Below are positions 1 through 9,788 of a stretch of DNA of 64,000 bases, one piece after another (the stretch's first letter is position 1; each line of letters begins with the position of its first letter). The notes below the pieces were generated by a model, which ran no database searches, had not been told where the DNA came from, and saw nothing but the letters and a program-made list of their open reading frames with translations. Source of the stretch: Nocardia caishijiensis NBRC 108228 (lineage in GTDB: Bacteria > Actinomycetota > Actinomycetes > Mycobacteriales > Mycobacteriaceae); the NCBI RefSeq assembly GCF_001612825.1, contig NZ_BDBE01000030.1, forward strand, positions 372,001 through 436,000, read 5' to 3'. Position numbers and translations under genes: made by a program.

Positions 1-2078
1 TTGTCGACGAACCAGGTCAACCGCGCGACACTGCCGGGCAACCGACCGAGTTGGCGGATCGCCGAGGCTCGCTCGTACGCGGTGGTCGTGCGACCGCGCG
101 CGTAGTCGTAGAGAAGTCGCGCGTACCGGTCGACGTGGTGCGCTGACCACCGATGGAATCCGGTGACGAACATCGGCACGAACACCACCTTGCCCGACAG
201 GAATCTGCCCGATGTCCTGGTGTTCAGCAGGGCGTCGAGCAGGTCGGTACGGCGGTCGCCGATCAGCGACTGGACCAGCGGCAGCGTGATCAGGGAACGG
301 TCGCGAGCGAACAGTTCGTCGAGATGGGCGTCACGGGTGGCTGGCGCCGCGAGCGCGAGCCGGACAGCGCGGCGGACAGTGGAATCCGAGGTCGCGAAGC
401 AAGCCCGCAGGATCAGCCGTTGCAGGTCGGGCAGGTCGAAGGCTCGATGGTCGAGTCCGTCGGCCAAGCTCAGGCACAGGTCGAAGCGTTCCCGCTGCGC
501 CTCGGACATGAGGTGGGGGAGCAAGGTGGTGAGAATCTGCTGTTCGGCACCGCGGGGCAGGTTCCGGTGCAATCCGGACAGATTCGGGTCGACGGACAGG
601 TCGGCGAGCCCGCCCATGATCCTGAGCGCGGTCGCGGTGAACGCGGGCTCGGCCGCGATACTGCCGCGCAGCAGCAAGGTGCGCGCGAGCGTGCCCACCG
701 CGTTCGAGGTGTTCCACGATCGGTCGCGCGCTTGCAGCGCGTCGGTGGCCAGTTGTTCCAGACCGGGTATATGGTCGGTGGTGAGCAGCGACATCGGGAT
801 ATCGGCGATGGCGCGGAGCGCGGTGGTGCGAACCGGATCCTGTTCGTTGCGCAGCCTCGTCGTCAGGGCGAGCAGTTCGGTGATCACCGACGGGTCACGG
901 CTTCCCACCGCCGCCGTCACGAGTAGCGGGTAGGCGATCGCGCGTTCGTCCGCAGTCGGGCGCCGGATCGCCTCGATCAGCGCCGGTTTCGCTTCCGCCC
1001 AGGTGAGTCGTGCGGTGAGCCGGTCGTTCACCGCCGGAATGTCGGTGCCGGTGGGACGGGACAGCAGTTCGCGAGCGATCCGCGCACGGGCAGGGCCGGG
1101 GATCAGGTCGAGCAGAGCGAGATCGACCGAGGCGGGCGCGACCCCCGGCCGCGCGAGGTCGGCTCCGGCGACCGCGGCGCGCCGCGACGGGGGGAGCGCC
1201 CGCAGGAAGTCGCGCTTCGAACGGACGCCGAGATAGACCTGCCGCAGGTTCTCGTCGGGCAGGACACGCATCGCCCGCCACAGGGACGGACCTGCCAGCG
1301 CGCGGCCGTTTCCGCTCGGGTGCAGGATCAGGCGATACATCGCCCGAGGGTCGTGGCGAGTGAGCTTTCCCGCCACCGGATTCAACCTTGTCACCGGCGT
1401 GAACTCGACGGCCGCGGTGGCCAAGGCGAGCAATCGGTGCGGGCCCTCATGCGCTGCGGTCACCGGGCTGGCGGTGGCCCACGCCCACAGTTCCGCCCAC
1501 TCCGCACGGTTCGCACCACGCGATCGGGTCTCGATGAAATCGAAGACTGGACCGATGTGCCTGTCGGCCAGGGTGGTCCAGTTCGTGACCGCGTACGCGA
1601 GGGTCGGCAGCCATTCGGTGACCACCGAGGCCGAGCACGACGGCAGTACCCGCGCCGCCTCCGCGTCGCCGTACAAGAGCCGGAGAGCGGGGACCAGCGC
1701 ATCGGCGATCTCCCACCGACCACCGCGCCCGAGCACCCGGTAGATGCTCTTGCGGGTTCGCTGCGAAGCGCCCGGCAGCCGGTCGACTACCACCGTGGGA
1801 TCGACCTCGAGGCGGATCAACCCCGTCAGAGCGCGGCCAGCCAGCTCCTGATCCGTCGAATCCAGTTGCGCCAGTAGGAAATCGCGCTCCCCACCGACGA
1901 CCGCAAGAGAAATCGCTGTCCGCTGCCCCGCGCGGCCCTGCGCGGCGATCTCGCCGAGCAGACGCGACAGTTCGGCGCTTCCGGTCAGTCGTCGCGCCTC
2001 GAACGCCAAGGTGCGCATACGCTGCGGGACCGACATTCTCACCACGTCGTCCAACAGAACCCTCCCCGTACCCTTCAT
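1..2078 (-). CDS. Large HEAT-like helical-repeat protein, partial
   Basis: One uninterrupted minus-strand frame runs from an ATG at 2078 to the left edge, at least 692 codons, so the C-terminus is missing. I recognise no enzyme motif. The product is rich in Leu, Ala and Arg and is built of repeated amphipathic helices with paired helices of about 35-40 residues (for example AIADIPMSLLTTDHIPGLEQ, encoded near 0.8 kb). This is the look of HEAT/ARM-type solenoids that act as protein-binding scaffolds. There is no signal peptide or membrane segment. The start is uncertain: a GGGGAGGG purine tract lies just inside the ATG and would better serve a TTG eight codons downstream. GC-rich third positions support this frame over the plus-strand frames covering the same DNA. 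Function unknown; the solenoid assignment is an inference from composition. Confidence 0.6.
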   Translation of the reverse strand, partial: MKGTGRVLLDDVVRMSVPQRMRTLAFEARRLTGSAELSRLLGEIAAQGRAGQRTAISLAVVGGERDFLLAQLDSTDQELAGRALTGLIRLEVDPTVVVDRLPGASQRTRKSIYRVLGRGGRWEIADALVPALRLLYGDAEAARVLPSCSASVVTEWLPTLAYAVTNWTTLADRHIGPVFDFIETRSRGANRAEWAELWAWATASPVTAAHEGPHRLLALATAAVEFTPVTRLNPVAGKLTRHDPRAMYRLILHPSGNGRALAGPSLWRAMRVLPDENLRQVYLGVRSKRDFLRALPPSRRAAVAGADLARPGVAPASVDLALLDLIPGPARARIARELLSRPTGTDIPAVNDRLTARLTWAEAKPALIEAIRRPTADERAIAYPLLVTAAVGSRDPSVITELLALTTRLRNEQDPVRTTALRAIADIPMSLLTTDHIPGLEQLATDALQARDRSWNTSNAVGTLARTLLLRGSIAAEPAFTATALRIMGGLADLSVDPNLSGLHRNLPRGAEQQILTTLLPHLMSEAQRERFDLCLSLADGLDHRAFDLPDLQRLILRACFATSDSTVRRAVRLALAAPATRDAHLDELFARDRSLITLPLVQSLIGDRRTDLLDALLNTRTSGRFLSGKVVFVPMFVTGFHRWSAHHVDRYARLLYDYARGRTTTAYERASAIRQLGRLPGSVARLTWFVD

Positions 2079-2292
2079 GGGGCCTACCGTATCCGTCGAT
2101 ACCGACGAGTGGTTGTGGCGCTGAATCCGGCGCCGTTTGTCGCTGCTGGGGGCGTGGTTCGTGGCGCCCGGGTTTGTGCGGACGGGACTTGGAGTTGTCC
2201 GGTGCTCGAAAGCAGTGGAGCGGTCGCACGACGGAGCGGTTGGATGACTTATCTGCGGCGGCCCGCGAACACCGAGGACTGAGGAGTAGACG

Positions 2293-2656
2293 ATGCCGAA
2301 AGCCACACTGCGAGGCGTGACTCTGGACTGCGCCGATCCCCGGGCTCTTGCCCGGTTCTACCAAGAGCTGACAGGCATGCGGCTCGGCTACGAGGCCGAC
2401 GAATTCGTCGCTCTGACCGATGGTTTGGGTTGTGACCTGGGCTTTCAACGGGTCACCGGTTACCGGGCCCCCCTCGTGGCCCGGTCAGGACGTGCCGCAG
2501 CAGTCGCACCTCGACCTCGGGGTCGAGGACCTCGACGCGGCGGAGAAGTTCGCGGTAGGGATCGGCGCGGTCAGGGCGGACCACCAGCCGGGCGGCGACC
2601 GCTGGCGGGTGCTGTTGGATCCGGCCGGTCACCCGTTCTGTCTGGTCGTCGGCTGA
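2293..2656 (+). pseudogene. VOC/glyoxalase-family protein, frameshifted
   Basis: The ATG at 2293 follows a good GAGGAG ribosome site. The first 60 residues (LDCADPRALARFYQELTGM) are the N-terminal beta-alpha-beta module of the vicinal oxygen chelate fold. At a run of six C at 2469-2474 the frame is lost; the C-terminal half (QQSHLDLGVEDLDAAEKFAV to DPAGHPFCLVVG) continues in another frame and stops at 2656. With five C the gene would read through as one VOC protein of about 120 residues, the usual length. Either this is a genuine one-base insertion or a homopolymer sequencing error. VOC proteins include glyoxalases, dioxygenases and drug-binding proteins; the substrate cannot be read from the sequence. 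Confidence 0.75.
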
Positions 2657-2771
2657 TGGCCGCAGGATCTTGCCACCACACCCCGCACCCACCGGCTGGT
2701 ACCGCAGTGTGAGGGCGGTTCAGTACCGCGGACCGATGTGGCTGTGCACCAGCGCTTTCTACCGTCTCCTC

Positions 2772-3890
2772 ATGCTGAAACGTAGGTTGGTCCTGCCGAT
2801 GTGCGCCATCGCACTGTTGCTGACGAGTTGCACCACGAGCTCTGCCGACGCGCCGGTCGTCGCCCCCGCGCGACTGGACTCGGTCCGAGCCGACCTCGCC
2901 GAACTGATCGGCTCGGGAGCTGTCGGTGCCGTCGCCACGATCACTGACAACGGTGCGACGGCGGTGGTGACCGCCGGTGTCACCGACCTGGTCGAGGGCG
3001 CACCGATCCCTGACGATCGAGCGCAGCATGTGCGGGTCGGCAGCATCACCAAGACATTCACGGCGGCGATCGTGTTGCAGTTGGTCGAGGAGGGGCTGGT
3101 GGTGCTCGACGCACCGGTGGAGCGGTATCTGCCGGGCCTGCTTCGGGGTGACGGTGTGGACGCGAATGCGATCACCGTCCGTCAGCTGCTCGGTCATCGC
3201 AGCGGATTGCCGCTTCCGCGTACGTTCGAACTCACCGAGCACCAAGCTGCCGTCCTCGGGCGAACCTTCACCCCCGAGGAGGAGATGACGTTCATCCTGG
3301 GGTTGCCCGCCGAGTTCGCACCCGGCGCCCGTTTCCAGTACAACAACACCAATTACCTGGTGGCGGGAATGCTGATCGAGGCCGTCACCGGGCGCTCGTA
3401 TTCCGCCGAGCTCACCGACCGCATCATCGCCCCCCTCGGCCTGTCGCACACCTATCTGCCCACCACCGGCGAAACCGGCCTACGCAGCCCCCATCTGTCC
3501 GGATACACCACGGTCGACGGAAACGTCGTCGACGAAACCCTGATGGAGCCGTCCCTGCCGTGGACGTCGGGCGCCCTGGTCAGCACCGGCGCCGACCTCA
3601 ACCGGTTCTACCTCGCGCTGGTCTCCGGCCAGGTGGTCCCACCCGCTCAACTGCGCCACATGCTCGACGGGGTCGACATGGGCGAAGGCAATGGCATGTC
3701 CTACGGCCTCGGCATCGGCTACACCCAACTCCCGTGCGGCACACGCTTCATCGGCCACACCGGCAACGTCCGCGGCTTCGGCGCCATCGCAGGCGCGACC
3801 ACCACAGGCCGCGCCTTCACCTACTCCTACACCGGCACCCCGACCACGACGACCATGAGCACCTGGCTCACCAGCGGCCTCTGCGGCTGA
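2772..3890 (+). CDS. Class C beta-lactamase/DD-peptidase-like serine hydrolase, lipoprotein
   Basis: The 372-residue product belongs to the serine hydrolase family that includes class C beta-lactamases, D,D-carboxypeptidases and esterases. The SxxK motif is Ser91-Ile-Thr-Lys94; Y-N-N in FQYNNTNYLV fits the YxN motif; GHTGNVRGFG supplies the HxG (KTG-equivalent) motif near the C-terminus. The start at 2772 is chosen over an upstream in-frame start because it gives a clean lipoprotein signal (basic MLKRR, hydrophobic stretch, lipobox L-T-S-C with Cys20). The protein should sit on the outer face of the membrane and act on peptidoglycan peptides, beta-lactams or esters. The family cannot be split further by eye. 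It stands alone, downstream of the broken VOC gene. Confidence 0.88.
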   Translation: MLKRRLVLPMCAIALLLTSCTTSSADAPVVAPARLDSVRADLAELIGSGAVGAVATITDNGATAVVTAGVTDLVEGAPIPDDRAQHVRVGSITKTFTAAIVLQLVEEGLVVLDAPVERYLPGLLRGDGVDANAITVRQLLGHRSGLPLPRTFELTEHQAAVLGRTFTPEEEMTFILGLPAEFAPGARFQYNNTNYLVAGMLIEAVTGRSYSAELTDRIIAPLGLSHTYLPTTGETGLRSPHLSGYTTVDGNVVDETLMEPSLPWTSGALVSTGADLNRFYLALVSGQVVPPAQLRHMLDGVDMGEGNGMSYGLGIGYTQLPCGTRFIGHTGNVRGFGAIAGATTTGRAFTYSYTGTPTTTTMSTWLTSGLCG

Positions 3891-4052
3891 CCGAGTACAC
3901 CGCTTGTCACGTCGCTCGGATCGGCCGTTCACGGCGAAAGAGTTCATTAAGGTTCCAGCATCCGGTGCCCGATAGTTTCGCCACATCGAGCCGAACAGGT
4001 TCGACTGCAAGGCAATTCGCATCGCATCGGTGCGTTGTGGAGGGGAACACGC

Positions 4053-4598
4053 GTGAAGAACTCAATGTCGGCAGGCGCGGAACGCACTGGCGAAGGTCGG
4101 TCCAATCGGTCGATTCGCCGACTCGCGGGTCTACTCGGTAGCGGCGCCGTTGTCGCCGCCGCGTCGATGATGGCCTTCGCGCCCGCGAGCACGGCCGCCG
4201 CGGGTGTGACGATGCCCAACGGCCTCAACGAACGCGTCTGCCTGGATGGGCTGACGCTCGACGGACGCACGCTCCAGGGAGGGGTACAGGTGTGGGCGTG
4301 CAACGGCGGAGCGCAGCAGCGGTGGGTTCCCGGACCCAACGGCAGTCTGCGCAACGCTCTCGATCAACGCCTCTGTCTCGATGCGGTGACCCTCGACGGG
4401 CGCACTCTCACCGGACGCGTCCAGGTGTGGGCCTGCAACGGCGGCGCGCAACAGCGGTGGATCGTGGGGCCGAGCCATAGCCTGCGCAACGGTCTCAACG
4501 ATCGTCTGTGCCTGGATGCGGTGACCCTCGACGGTCATACCCTCAACGGGCGCGTGCAGGTGTACCCGTGCAACGGAGGGGCACAGCAGCAATGGTGA
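4053..4598 (+). CDS. Secreted ricin-type beta-trefoil lectin
   Basis: GTG at 4053 is preferred because GGAGGGG lies seven bases upstream; a TTG 18 bases earlier is the alternative. The product of about 181 residues has an N-terminal export signal (basic RRLAG, hydrophobic stretch, Ala-rich cleavage region APASTAAA) followed by three tandem repeats of about 45 residues. Each carries LCLD/VCLD, a TLDGRTL/TLDGHTL segment, two conserved Cys and a terminal Q-Q-x-W. Three QxW units make one complete beta-trefoil (ricin B fold, CBM13-like), normally a sugar-binding module. There is no attached catalytic domain, so this is a free-standing extracellular lectin. The protein ends exactly at the third QQQW. 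The ligand is unknown. Confidence 0.85.
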   Translation: MKNSMSAGAERTGEGRSNRSIRRLAGLLGSGAVVAAASMMAFAPASTAAAGVTMPNGLNERVCLDGLTLDGRTLQGGVQVWACNGGAQQRWVPGPNGSLRNALDQRLCLDAVTLDGRTLTGRVQVWACNGGAQQRWIVGPSHSLRNGLNDRLCLDAVTLDGHTLNGRVQVYPCNGGAQQQW

Positions 4599-4636
4599 CG
4601 TCGATCTAGCTGGCGCATCAGCGGTCGGATATCGAA

Positions 4637-4672
4637 CAGGGCCCCACCCGGAATCACGCGGGTGGGGCCCTG
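4637..4672. terminator. Strong hairpin between lectin gene and nuoN
   Basis: CAGGGCCCCACCCG at 4637-4650 pairs perfectly over 14 bp with 4659-4672 around an 8-nt loop. It lies between the stop of the plus-strand lectin gene (4598) and the stop of minus-strand nuoN (4681), where a bidirectional terminator is expected. No long T tract follows on either side, as is common in actinobacteria. Confidence 0.8.
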
Positions 4673-4680
4673 CCCGGTGC

Positions 4681-6303
4681 TCAACGGATGAGGTGGGCTG
4701 CTTGTTCTGCCAGGTCGAGGACCGGCTGGGGGAACAGGCCGAGGAGGACGGTGGCGCCCGCGGCGAACGCGACGACGAGGACGGTCGCGAACGGGGAGGT
4801 GACGGTCGGGGCGTCGGCGGGTGGGTCGGTGAAGAACATGAGGACGATGACGCGGACGTAGAAGAACGCCGCGATGGCACTGCACACCACACCGATGACG
4901 ACCAGGAAGGCGTAACCGGCACCGGAAGCGGCGGCGAACACCGCGAACTTGCTGACGAACCCGCTGGTCAACGGGAGCCCGGCGAAGGACAACAGCAGCA
5001 AGGCGAACACCGATGCCAGCCAGGGGGAACGCTTACCGAGACCGGCCCACTGCGGCAGGGCGGTCGCCTCGTCTCCGGAACTGTCACGCACCAGACCGAC
5101 CACCGCGAACGCCGCGACCGTCCCGAGCCCGTAGGCCAGCAGATAGAACATCACCGCCGCCACACCGGCGGAATCGGCGGCGGTCATGCCGACCACCAGG
5201 AAACCGGCGTGCGCGATGGAGGAGTAGGCCAGCATGCGCTTCACATCGGTCTGGGTGATCGCCATGATCACACCCACCACCATGGTCGCCACCGCGACGG
5301 CGGCGAGTACCGGCCGCCAATCGTCGCTGAGCGGACCGGTGCCAACCATCAGCACCCGCATGGTCGCGCCCACAGCCGCGATCTTGGTAGCCGCCGCCAT
5401 GAACGCCGTGATCGGGGTCGGCGCGCCCTGGTACACGTCGGGCACCCACGCCTGGAACGGCACCGCACCGATCTTGAACAGCAGTCCGACGGCGAGCATG
5501 GCGATCCCGAGCAGGGCGAGGGTGGCGTCGTCACCCTGCTTGTCCAGGGCCGCACCGATTTCGGGCAGTGACACCGTCCCGGTCTGCCCGTAGAGCAGGG
5601 CGACACCGTAGAGGAAGAACGCCGAGGAGAACGCGCCGAGCAGGAAGTACTTCAGTGCCGCTTCCTGTGACAGCAATCGCCTGCGCCGGGCCAGCCCGCA
5701 CAGCAGATACAGCGGCAGCGACAGCACCTCGAGCGCGACGAACATCGTGAGCAGATCGTTGGAGGCGGGGAACAGCAGCAGCCCACCGAGGGCGAGCATG
5801 GTCAGCGGGAAGACCTCGGTGGTCGACACACCCGCCCGCACGGCGGCGAGTTCGTCGGCACTGCCTGGCACCGACGACGCCTGCGGGGTGAACGCGTCGA
5901 CGCCGCGATCGAGGACGGCCGCGGCCCGGCTCCAGGTGCCGGGTCCGCTGCGTACCCGCCGCACCGCGCCGCGTTCGGCGATCAGCAGCAGGCCCAGCAG
6001 ACCGATCACGAGAATGGTGCCCTGCAGAAACAATGTGACACCGTCGATCGCGACGGCGCCGACCACGGCGGTTGCCTCGGTACCGGCGAGCGACACCACC
6101 GCGACCAGCGCGGCGAGTACTCCGGCGATGCCGAGCACGACGTGTGTGCCGTACCGGTAGGAGCGGGGCGCGAACGCCTCGACCAATACACCGACGACAC
6201 CGACGCCGAACACGATCAACATCGGTGCGAGCAGGTGGTATTCGATGCTCGGCGCGGCCAGTGGTGCCGCGAGCTCGTTGATGGTCACGGAGTCCGTCCT
6301 CAT
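4681..6303 (-). CDS. nuoN: NADH-quinone oxidoreductase subunit N
   Basis: This is an antiporter-like membrane subunit of respiratory complex I, 540 residues, within the usual 480-540 range. It is almost entirely transmembrane helices. The Proton_antipo_M signature is visible: SQEAALKYFLLGAFSSAFFL, then KIGAVPFQAWVPDVYQGAPT, which carries the Lys and the PFxxWxPDVY motif, and KRMLAYSSIAHAGF. The subunit forms one of three proton channels in the membrane arm. It is the last gene of the operon: its ATGA overlaps the stop of nuoM by 4 bp, and a perfect hairpin follows its stop. Confidence 0.97.
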   Translation of the reverse strand: MRTDSVTINELAAPLAAPSIEYHLLAPMLIVFGVGVVGVLVEAFAPRSYRYGTHVVLGIAGVLAALVAVVSLAGTEATAVVGAVAIDGVTLFLQGTILVIGLLGLLLIAERGAVRRVRSGPGTWSRAAAVLDRGVDAFTPQASSVPGSADELAAVRAGVSTTEVFPLTMLALGGLLLFPASNDLLTMFVALEVLSLPLYLLCGLARRRRLLSQEAALKYFLLGAFSSAFFLYGVALLYGQTGTVSLPEIGAALDKQGDDATLALLGIAMLAVGLLFKIGAVPFQAWVPDVYQGAPTPITAFMAAATKIAAVGATMRVLMVGTGPLSDDWRPVLAAVAVATMVVGVIMAITQTDVKRMLAYSSIAHAGFLVVGMTAADSAGVAAVMFYLLAYGLGTVAAFAVVGLVRDSSGDEATALPQWAGLGKRSPWLASVFALLLLSFAGLPLTSGFVSKFAVFAAASGAGYAFLVVIGVVCSAIAAFFYVRVIVLMFFTDPPADAPTVTSPFATVLVVAFAAGATVLLGLFPQPVLDLAEQAAHLIR

Positions 6304-7904
6304 TCGTGTCCGCCGGTGGGGGCTGCTTCGGGCGCGGGGACCTTCGGCGCCGGATCCTGCTTACCGATGGTCGACAAGGTCTGTCCCACCGCGGGATTCA
6401 CCAGATCCAGCATCGGTTTCGGATACAGACCGAGCACCAGCAGAGCAGCGAGCAGCGGGACGACCACGGCCAGTTCACGCGGCACCAGGTCGCGCAGGTG
6501 CTCGTTGCCCTCGTGCAGTGGGCCGGTCATCAGGCGCTGGTAGAGCCAGAGCACGTAGATCGCGGCCAGCACCAGCGCACCGGTCGCCACCACCGCCGCC
6601 ACCTCGTAGCGGCTGAACGTGCCGACCAGGACCAGGAATTCGCTGACGAACGGGGCGAGCCCGGGCAGCGACAGGGTCGCCAGGCCCGCGATGAAGAATG
6701 TGCCCGCCAGCACGGGGGCGACCTTCTGCACGCCGCCGAAGTCGGCGATCATCCGGCTGCCGCGCCTGCTGACGAGGAATCCGGCGATGAGAAACAATGC
6801 GGCCGTGGACAATCCGTGGTTCACCATGTAGAGCGTGGCGCCGGATTGGGCTTGGGAGGTCATGGCGAAGATGCCGAGGATGATGAACCCGAAGTGCGAG
6901 ATGGAGGTGTAGGCGATCAGGCGCATCACGTCGGTCTGCCCGATCGCGAGCAATGCGCCGTAGAGCACACCGATCACCGCGAGCGTGATGACCAGCGGGG
7001 CGAAGGTGTCGGAGGCGAGGGGGAACAGCAGCAGGCAGTAGCGCAGCATGCCGAAGGTGCCGACCTTGTCGACCACCGCCATCATCAGCACCGCGCTCGA
7101 CGGGGTGGCCGACACCGCGGCGTCGGGCAGCCAGGTGTGCAGCGGCCACAGCGGCGCCTTCACCGCGAAGGCGAACATGAACCCGAGGAACAGGGCGTTG
7201 AGCACGGCGGTGCTGCCGCCGAGTTCGCCGTTGTTGGCGGCCGCGACCACGACCCGCAGATCGAAGGTGCCCGCCGACCCCTGCCCGAGTCCGGCGCGGG
7301 CGGTGAGCACGTACAGCCCGATCACCGCGGCGAGCATGATCAGTCCACCGAACAGGTTGTACAGCAGGAACTTCACCGCCGCGCGGGATCGTTGCGCGCG
7401 CACGGCGGCATCGGTGGTGCGGGTGCCGAAGCCGCCGATGATGAAGTACATCGGGATCAGCATGGCTTCGAAGAAGATGTAGAACAGCAGGATGTCGAGG
7501 GCGAGGAACGAGATCAGCACCATCGACTCGACCAGCAGCATCAGCGCCATGTAGAGGTGGGCGGACTTGCGACCGTCACCGCTGTCGTCGTTCCAGCCCG
7601 CCAGGATCAGCAGCGGCACGAGCAGTGCGGTGAGCAGTACCAGCGCGGTGGCGATGCCGTCGAGGCCCAGGGTGTAGCCCACCCCGAACGCCGGGATCCA
7701 CTCGTGGGATTCGACGAATTGATACTGCTCACCGCCGGGCTGGAACCGCACGGTCAGCACGACGGCGAGCACGAGCACACCGAACGACACCGCGAAGGCG
7801 ATTGAGCGGGCGAGAGTGCGCTGGGCTGCGGGCACCACGAGCACCGCGACGGCGCCGATCGCGGGGGCGAGCCAGAGCGTCGTCAGCCAGGGAAACGAGT
7901 TCAC
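6300..7904 (-). CDS. nuoM: NADH-quinone oxidoreductase subunit M
   Basis: Antiporter-like subunit of complex I, 534 residues from the GTG at 7904. That GTG is chosen because it forms a GTGA overlap with the nuoL stop and begins directly with the first hydrophobic segment (NSFPWLTTLWLAPAIG). The open frame continues upstream but only as out-of-frame nuoL sequence. Key motifs are FYIFFEAMLIPMYFIIGGFG, KAPLWPLHTWLPDAAVSATP with the conserved Lys and HTWLPDA, and a second helix-rich half ending in AIYVLWLYQRLMTGP. It works with NuoL and NuoN in proton pumping in the membrane arm. Confidence 0.97.
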   Translation of the reverse strand: MNSFPWLTTLWLAPAIGAVAVLVVPAAQRTLARSIAFAVSFGVLVLAVVLTVRFQPGGEQYQFVESHEWIPAFGVGYTLGLDGIATALVLLTALLVPLLILAGWNDDSGDGRKSAHLYMALMLLVESMVLISFLALDILLFYIFFEAMLIPMYFIIGGFGTRTTDAAVRAQRSRAAVKFLLYNLFGGLIMLAAVIGLYVLTARAGLGQGSAGTFDLRVVVAAANNGELGGSTAVLNALFLGFMFAFAVKAPLWPLHTWLPDAAVSATPSSAVLMMAVVDKVGTFGMLRYCLLLFPLASDTFAPLVITLAVIGVLYGALLAIGQTDVMRLIAYTSISHFGFIILGIFAMTSQAQSGATLYMVNHGLSTAALFLIAGFLVSRRGSRMIADFGGVQKVAPVLAGTFFIAGLATLSLPGLAPFVSEFLVLVGTFSRYEVAAVVATGALVLAAIYVLWLYQRLMTGPLHEGNEHLRDLVPRELAVVVPLLAALLVLGLYPKPMLDLVNPAVGQTLSTIGKQDPAPKVPAPEAAPTGGHE

Positions 7905-9787
7905 CAGAACCTCACCGCGAGCAGGGCAGCGGCCACCAGGGCCGCGCCGGTGAACATGGACAGGGCATACGAGCGAACGAAACCTGTTTGGACGCGCCGG
8001 GTCCGGGCCGACAGTCCGCCGATGGCGGCGGCCGTCCCGTTGACGATCCCGTCGACCCCCTTGGCGTCGAGGAACACCAGCGCCCGGGTCAGGTAGCGGC
8101 CCGGCCGTTCGAAGGCGGCCTCGTTGACAGCGTCGCCGTAGAGATCCTTGCGTGCCGCGCGGGTGAGGACGGTGACCGGTTCCGGCGCGACCTCGGGCAC
8201 CGACGATTCGGCGTACTTGCGGTAGGCCACGGCGACACCGATCGCGACCACCGTCAACGCCAACCCGGTGACGACGATCGGCGGCACGACCGGCTCGGCG
8301 TGATGGGAGCCGACGACCGGCTCGAGCCAGTGCACGAGCGAGGATCCCCACACGAACAACCCACCGGCGAAGACGGATCCGAGGGCGAGCAGGATCATCG
8401 GACCGGTCATCACGGCCGGTGATTCGTGCGGGTGGGTGTCGGGGCGCCAGCGGCGTTCACCGAAGAACGTCATCAGCATGACGCGGGTCATGTAGAACGC
8501 GGTGAGCCCGGCACCGAGCAGGGTGACCACGCCGAGCAGGACACCGGCGGCTCCGCCGTGATCGAAGGCGGCCTCGATGATCTTGTCCTTGGAGAAGAAG
8601 CCCGACAGCGGTGGCACTCCGATGATCGCCAGGTAGCCCAGCCCGAAGGTGACGAAGGTGATCGGCATCAGGGTGCGCAGTCCGCCGTAGCGGCGCATGT
8701 CGGTCTCGTCGTTCATCGCGTGCATCACCGACCCGGCGCCGAGGAACAATCCGGCTTTGAAGAAGCCGTGGGTGAGCAGGTGCATGATCGCGAAGGCGTA
8801 ACCGGCGGGGCCGAGGCCGACAGCCAGGATCATGTAGCCGATCTGACTCATCGTCGAGGCGGCGAGCGCCTTCTTGATGTCGTCCTTGGCGCAGCCGATG
8901 ATCGCACCGAACAGCAAGGTCACCGCGCCGACGGCGAGCACCGCGGCCTGCGCCCCGGGGGCGAGGTCGTAGATCGGGTTGGCCCGGGCGATCAGGTACA
9001 CACCCGCGGTGACCATCGTCGCGGCGTGGATGAGCGCCGACACGGGGGTGGGGCCCTCCATGGCGTCACCGAGCCAGGACTGCAGTGGCACCTGCGCGGA
9101 TTTGCCACACGCGGCGAGCAGCAACATCAACCCGATCACGGTGAGCGTGCCCTCGCTCGCGCCCGGTGCGGCGGCGAACACGGTCCGGAAGTCGAAGGAA
9201 CCGAACGTCGCGAACATGACCATCATGGCGATGGCAAGACCCATGTCACCGACTCGGTTCACCACGAATGCCTTCTTGGCAGCCGTTGCGGCGGAAGGCT
9301 TCTCGTACCAGAACCCGATCAGCAGGTACGACGCCAGACCCACACCTTCCCAGCCGAGGTACAGCACGAGGAAGTTGTCGGCCAGGACGAGCACCAGCAT
9401 GGCGGCCAGGAACAGGTTGAGGTAGCCGAAGAAGCGACGCCTGCCCGGATCGTGGCTCATGTAGCCGATCGAATAGAGGTGGATCAAGGAACCGACACCG
9501 GTGATGAGCAGCGCGAAGCAGATCGACAGCTGGTCGAGTTGCAGTCCGAAGGCGACCTGCATCTGTGCCACCGGTACCCAGGTGAACAGGTCGAGATGCT
9601 GGGCGCGGTCGGCGTCGGCACGACCGAGCATGCCGACGAACGCGACTGCCGCGACGACGAACGAGCCGAGCGCGGCGGCGGTACCGAGGAAATGGCCCCA
9701 CTTGTCGGCGCGGCGCCCGAGCACCAGCAGAACGACGGCCCCGGCCAGGGGGATCGCGGGCAGCAGCCACAACGTCGCGGTACCCAT
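7901..9787 (-). CDS. nuoL: NADH-quinone oxidoreductase subunit L
   Basis: The largest antiporter-like subunit, 628 residues. It has the expected LGWEGVGLASYLLIGFWYEK segment, KKAFVVNRVGDMGL, SAQVPLQSWLGDAMEGPTPVSALIHAATMV with the conserved Lys-His network, and a long C-terminal part with the lateral amphipathic helix and a final membrane anchor. The ATG at 9787 comes one base after the nuoK stop and the stop overlaps the nuoM GTG by 4 bp, so translation is tightly coupled. NuoL forms the distal proton channel. Confidence 0.97.
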   Translation of the reverse strand: MGTATLWLLPAIPLAGAVVLLVLGRRADKWGHFLGTAAALGSFVVAAVAFVGMLGRADADRAQHLDLFTWVPVAQMQVAFGLQLDQLSICFALLITGVGSLIHLYSIGYMSHDPGRRRFFGYLNLFLAAMLVLVLADNFLVLYLGWEGVGLASYLLIGFWYEKPSAATAAKKAFVVNRVGDMGLAIAMMVMFATFGSFDFRTVFAAAPGASEGTLTVIGLMLLLAACGKSAQVPLQSWLGDAMEGPTPVSALIHAATMVTAGVYLIARANPIYDLAPGAQAAVLAVGAVTLLFGAIIGCAKDDIKKALAASTMSQIGYMILAVGLGPAGYAFAIMHLLTHGFFKAGLFLGAGSVMHAMNDETDMRRYGGLRTLMPITFVTFGLGYLAIIGVPPLSGFFSKDKIIEAAFDHGGAAGVLLGVVTLLGAGLTAFYMTRVMLMTFFGERRWRPDTHPHESPAVMTGPMILLALGSVFAGGLFVWGSSLVHWLEPVVGSHHAEPVVPPIVVTGLALTVVAIGVAVAYRKYAESSVPEVAPEPVTVLTRAARKDLYGDAVNEAAFERPGRYLTRALVFLDAKGVDGIVNGTAAAIGGLSARTRRVQTGFVRSYALSMFTGAALVAAALLAVRFW

Positions 9788-9788
9788 G

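Noticed and set aside
1447..2448. 333-residue minus-strand frame overlapping the helical-repeat and VOC genes
   Set aside because: It runs across the promoter gap and antisense to the VOC gene, is Arg/Gly/Pro-rich without any family motif, and conflicts with the better frames.
6306..7805. 499-residue plus-strand frame opposite nuoM
   Set aside because: Its composition (His, Gln, Glu, Arg rich) is the usual antisense shadow of a hydrophobic high-GC gene; no ribosome site or family.
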